Assembly (NCBI RefSeq): GCF_036322705.1
Contig: NZ_AP027270.1
Location: 1,489,501-1,553,500 of the forward strand
Direction: 5' to 3'
Origin: Maricaulis maris
GTDB lineage: Bacteria > Pseudomonadota > Alphaproteobacteria > Caulobacterales > Maricaulaceae
Length of the DNA: 64,000 nucleotides
In this document: positions 62,680 through 64,000 of the stretch, one piece after another
How positions within the stretch are numbered: position 1 is the first letter of the stretch
Layout: every line of letters starts with the position of its first letter
Position numbers and translations under genes: made by a program
Notes under the pieces: model-generated
Database searches by the model: none
Seen by the model: only the letters and a program-made list of their open reading frames with translations
What the model was told of the DNA's origin: nothing

Positions 62680-64000
62680 CTAGGTCAGCGACAGCCCGAC
62701 CGAATAGGCCCGGAAGACCAGCCAGCCGAGCACGGGCAGCAGCAGCACCGTGGCCAGACCGGCAATGCGGGCAACCCAGTAAGTGCTGGCCGCAGCCGGC
62801 ACGAACTCGACTTCCGAGGTGTCGAACCAGATCACCTTCACAATGCGCAGATAATAGGCCGCGCCCACCACCGAGAAGAGCACCGCGAGGACAGCGAGGA
62901 TCATCAGATCGGCCTGGACCGCGGCAAAGACGACGAAGAACTTGCCGAAGAAACCGACCATGAAGGGCAGCCCCCCGATCGAGAACATCAGCGCCGTCAT
63001 CGACCAGCCGAGACCCGGGTTCTTCTGGGCCAGGCCGGCCAGATCGGAAATCTGCTCGACCATGCCTTCACGGGTGCGCATCGACAGGATGCCGGCGAAA
63101 GAGCCGATCACGCCGACCATGTAGAGCGACATGAAGACCAGCAGCGCCCACAGCCCCGTCTGGCTGGCCGCCGCAACGGCCACCAGCGCATAGCCCATAT
63201 TGCCGATCGAGGAGTAAGCCATCAGACGCTTGATGTTCTGCTGGGTCAGGGCGCCGAAAGCCCCGATGCCCATCGACAGGACAGCGATCATCCAGATCAC
63301 GTCACGCCACTGGTCGACCACGGCGCCGAAGGGCTCCATCAGGACCCGCGCCAGCAGCACGATCGCGGCGAATTTGGGGGCGGTCGCAAAGAAGGCGGTG
63401 ACCGGGGTCGGAGCGCCCTCATAAACGTCCGGCGTCCACATGTGGAAGGGAGCGGCCGAGACCTTGAAGGCCAGGCCGCAGATCACAAAGACCAGACCCA
63501 CCGTCAGGCCGACATTGCTGCCGCTCTCGACGGCCAGGGCGATATCGGAGAACCCGGTCGAACCAGCAAAGCCATAGACCAGCGACGCGCCGTAAAGCAG
63601 CAGACCCGAGGACAGCGCACCGAGCACGAAATACTTCAGGCCGGCTTCCGAGGCCCGCAGGCTGTCGCGGTTGAAGGCGGCCAGCACATAGAGGGCCAGC
63701 GACATCAACTCGATGCCCATATACATGGCAATGAGGTCGTTGGCGGAGACCATCATCAGCATGCCGGTGACGGCCAGTCCGACCAGGACCGGGTATTCGA
63801 TCTTGCCGAGCTTTTCCGCTTCCAGATACGGCATGGCAAGCAGCATCGCGATGGCCGCGACCAGGGCGATCGCGGTCTTCGAGAAGCGGGCCAGGCTGTC
63901 ATAGACAAAGCTGTCATTGAAGGCCGTGCCTTCGCCGGGAACCAGAAGCAGGGCCGCGAGACCGGCAGCCACCAGCAGAGCGATGGTCAGCCACTGGACC
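62680..64000 (-). CDS. nuoN: NADH-quinone oxidoreductase subunit N, N terminus beyond the window
   Basis: The C-terminal 439 residues are present; the frame is open to the window edge (reading VQWLTIALLVAAG at the right-hand end), so a few dozen N-terminal residues are missing. It is an antiporter-like subunit with about 12-14 membrane helices. It retains NDLIAMYMGIELMSLALYVL with the conserved membrane Glu, LSSGLLLYGASLVYG, CGLAFKVSAAPFHMWTPDVYEGAPTPVTAF with the conserved Lys and the GAPTP signature, and QQNIKRLMAYSSIGNMGYAL. It forms part of the proton-pumping arm of complex I in the inner membrane. Confidence 0.96.
   Translation of the reverse strand, partial: VQWLTIALLVAAGLAALLLVPGEGTAFNDSFVYDSLARFSKTAIALVAAIAMLLAMPYLEAEKLGKIEYPVLVGLAVTGMLMMVSANDLIAMYMGIELMSLALYVLAAFNRDSLRASEAGLKYFVLGALSSGLLLYGASLVYGFAGSTGFSDIALAVESGSNVGLTVGLVFVICGLAFKVSAAPFHMWTPDVYEGAPTPVTAFFATAPKFAAIVLLARVLMEPFGAVVDQWRDVIWMIAVLSMGIGAFGALTQQNIKRLMAYSSIGNMGYALVAVAAASQTGLWALLVFMSLYMVGVIGSFAGILSMRTREGMVEQISDLAGLAQKNPGLGWSMTALMFSIGGLPFMVGFFGKFFVVFAAVQADLMILAVLAVLFSVVGAAYYLRIVKVIWFDTSEVEFVPAAASTYWVARIAGLATVLLLPVLGWLVFRAYSVGLSLT

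Overview
The window is dense, high-GC chromosomal DNA from an alphaproteobacterium, most likely a stalked or prosthecate marine member of the Caulobacterales/Maricaulales (Maricaulis-like). This rests on several features: a PdhB with its own N-terminal lipoyl domain; LpxI instead of LpxH in lipid A synthesis; a short type-2 ProRS; a DUF1467 gene next to methylmalonyl-CoA epimerase; alphaproteobacterial SOS boxes (GTTC-N7-GTTC); and a CtrA-type TTAA-N7-TTAA site. I see no rRNA, tRNA, CRISPR, prophage, transposase or integrase gene. Nearly everything is vertically inherited housekeeping sequence.

Layout. (1) 1-9.8 kb: the pyruvate dehydrogenase region, mostly minus strand. pdhA, pdhB and pdhC are separated by small accessory genes (VOC, NTF2-like, a hypothetical protein, GFA-family, a membrane protein). 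It is followed by a MITE-like palindrome, a double-hotdog thioesterase, and further on the start of lpdA; ftsB lies upstream of pdhA. (2) 10-21 kb: a methyltransferase, eno, fhs, rpmF, a GIN-domain protein, a PLP decarboxylase, pyrG, secG, a degenerate receiver protein and tpiA. (3) 21-29.4 kb: plus-strand ppiD-like, trpE, trpG, trpD, trpC and lexA, with a divergent-polysaccharide-deacetylase gene on the minus strand. (4) 29.4-35 kb: a repeat-rich spacer, comEC (minus), then gltX and gltA (plus). (5) 35-53.5 kb: a long minus-strand envelope and translation supercluster, transcribed in the order dnaE, rpsB, tsf, pyrH, frr, uppS, cdsA, dxr, rseP, bamA, skp, lpxD, fabZ, lpxA, lpxI, lpxB. (6) 53.5-64 kb: proS-lolC-lolD, an AbgT-family transporter, DUF1467, mce, rnj, coaX, birA and the 3' part of nuoN, all minus strand.

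How they fit together. The lpx/fabZ/skp/bamA/rseP/lol genes make lipid A and assemble outer-membrane proteins and lipoproteins. uppS, cdsA and dxr feed undecaprenyl phosphate, phospholipid and isoprenoid synthesis. rpsB, tsf, frr, pyrH and pyrG serve translation and pyrimidine supply. pdh, gltA and nuoN form the core of aerobic carbon metabolism. Many neighbours overlap by 4 or 8 bases, which indicates translational coupling.

The most interesting item is an unannotated 31-codon gene at 53321-53416, just upstream of dnaE. It encodes a single-pass membrane peptide, has a strong ribosome binding site, and has a promoter (TTGACG-N17-TAGAAC) whose -10 lies inside a perfect GTTC-N7-GTTC SOS box, with a second near-box upstream. 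The lexA promoter in this same window has exactly the same architecture. This closely resembles the Caulobacter SidA concept, in which a tiny SOS-induced inner-membrane peptide blocks division. It also suggests that dnaE may be partly DNA-damage inducible.
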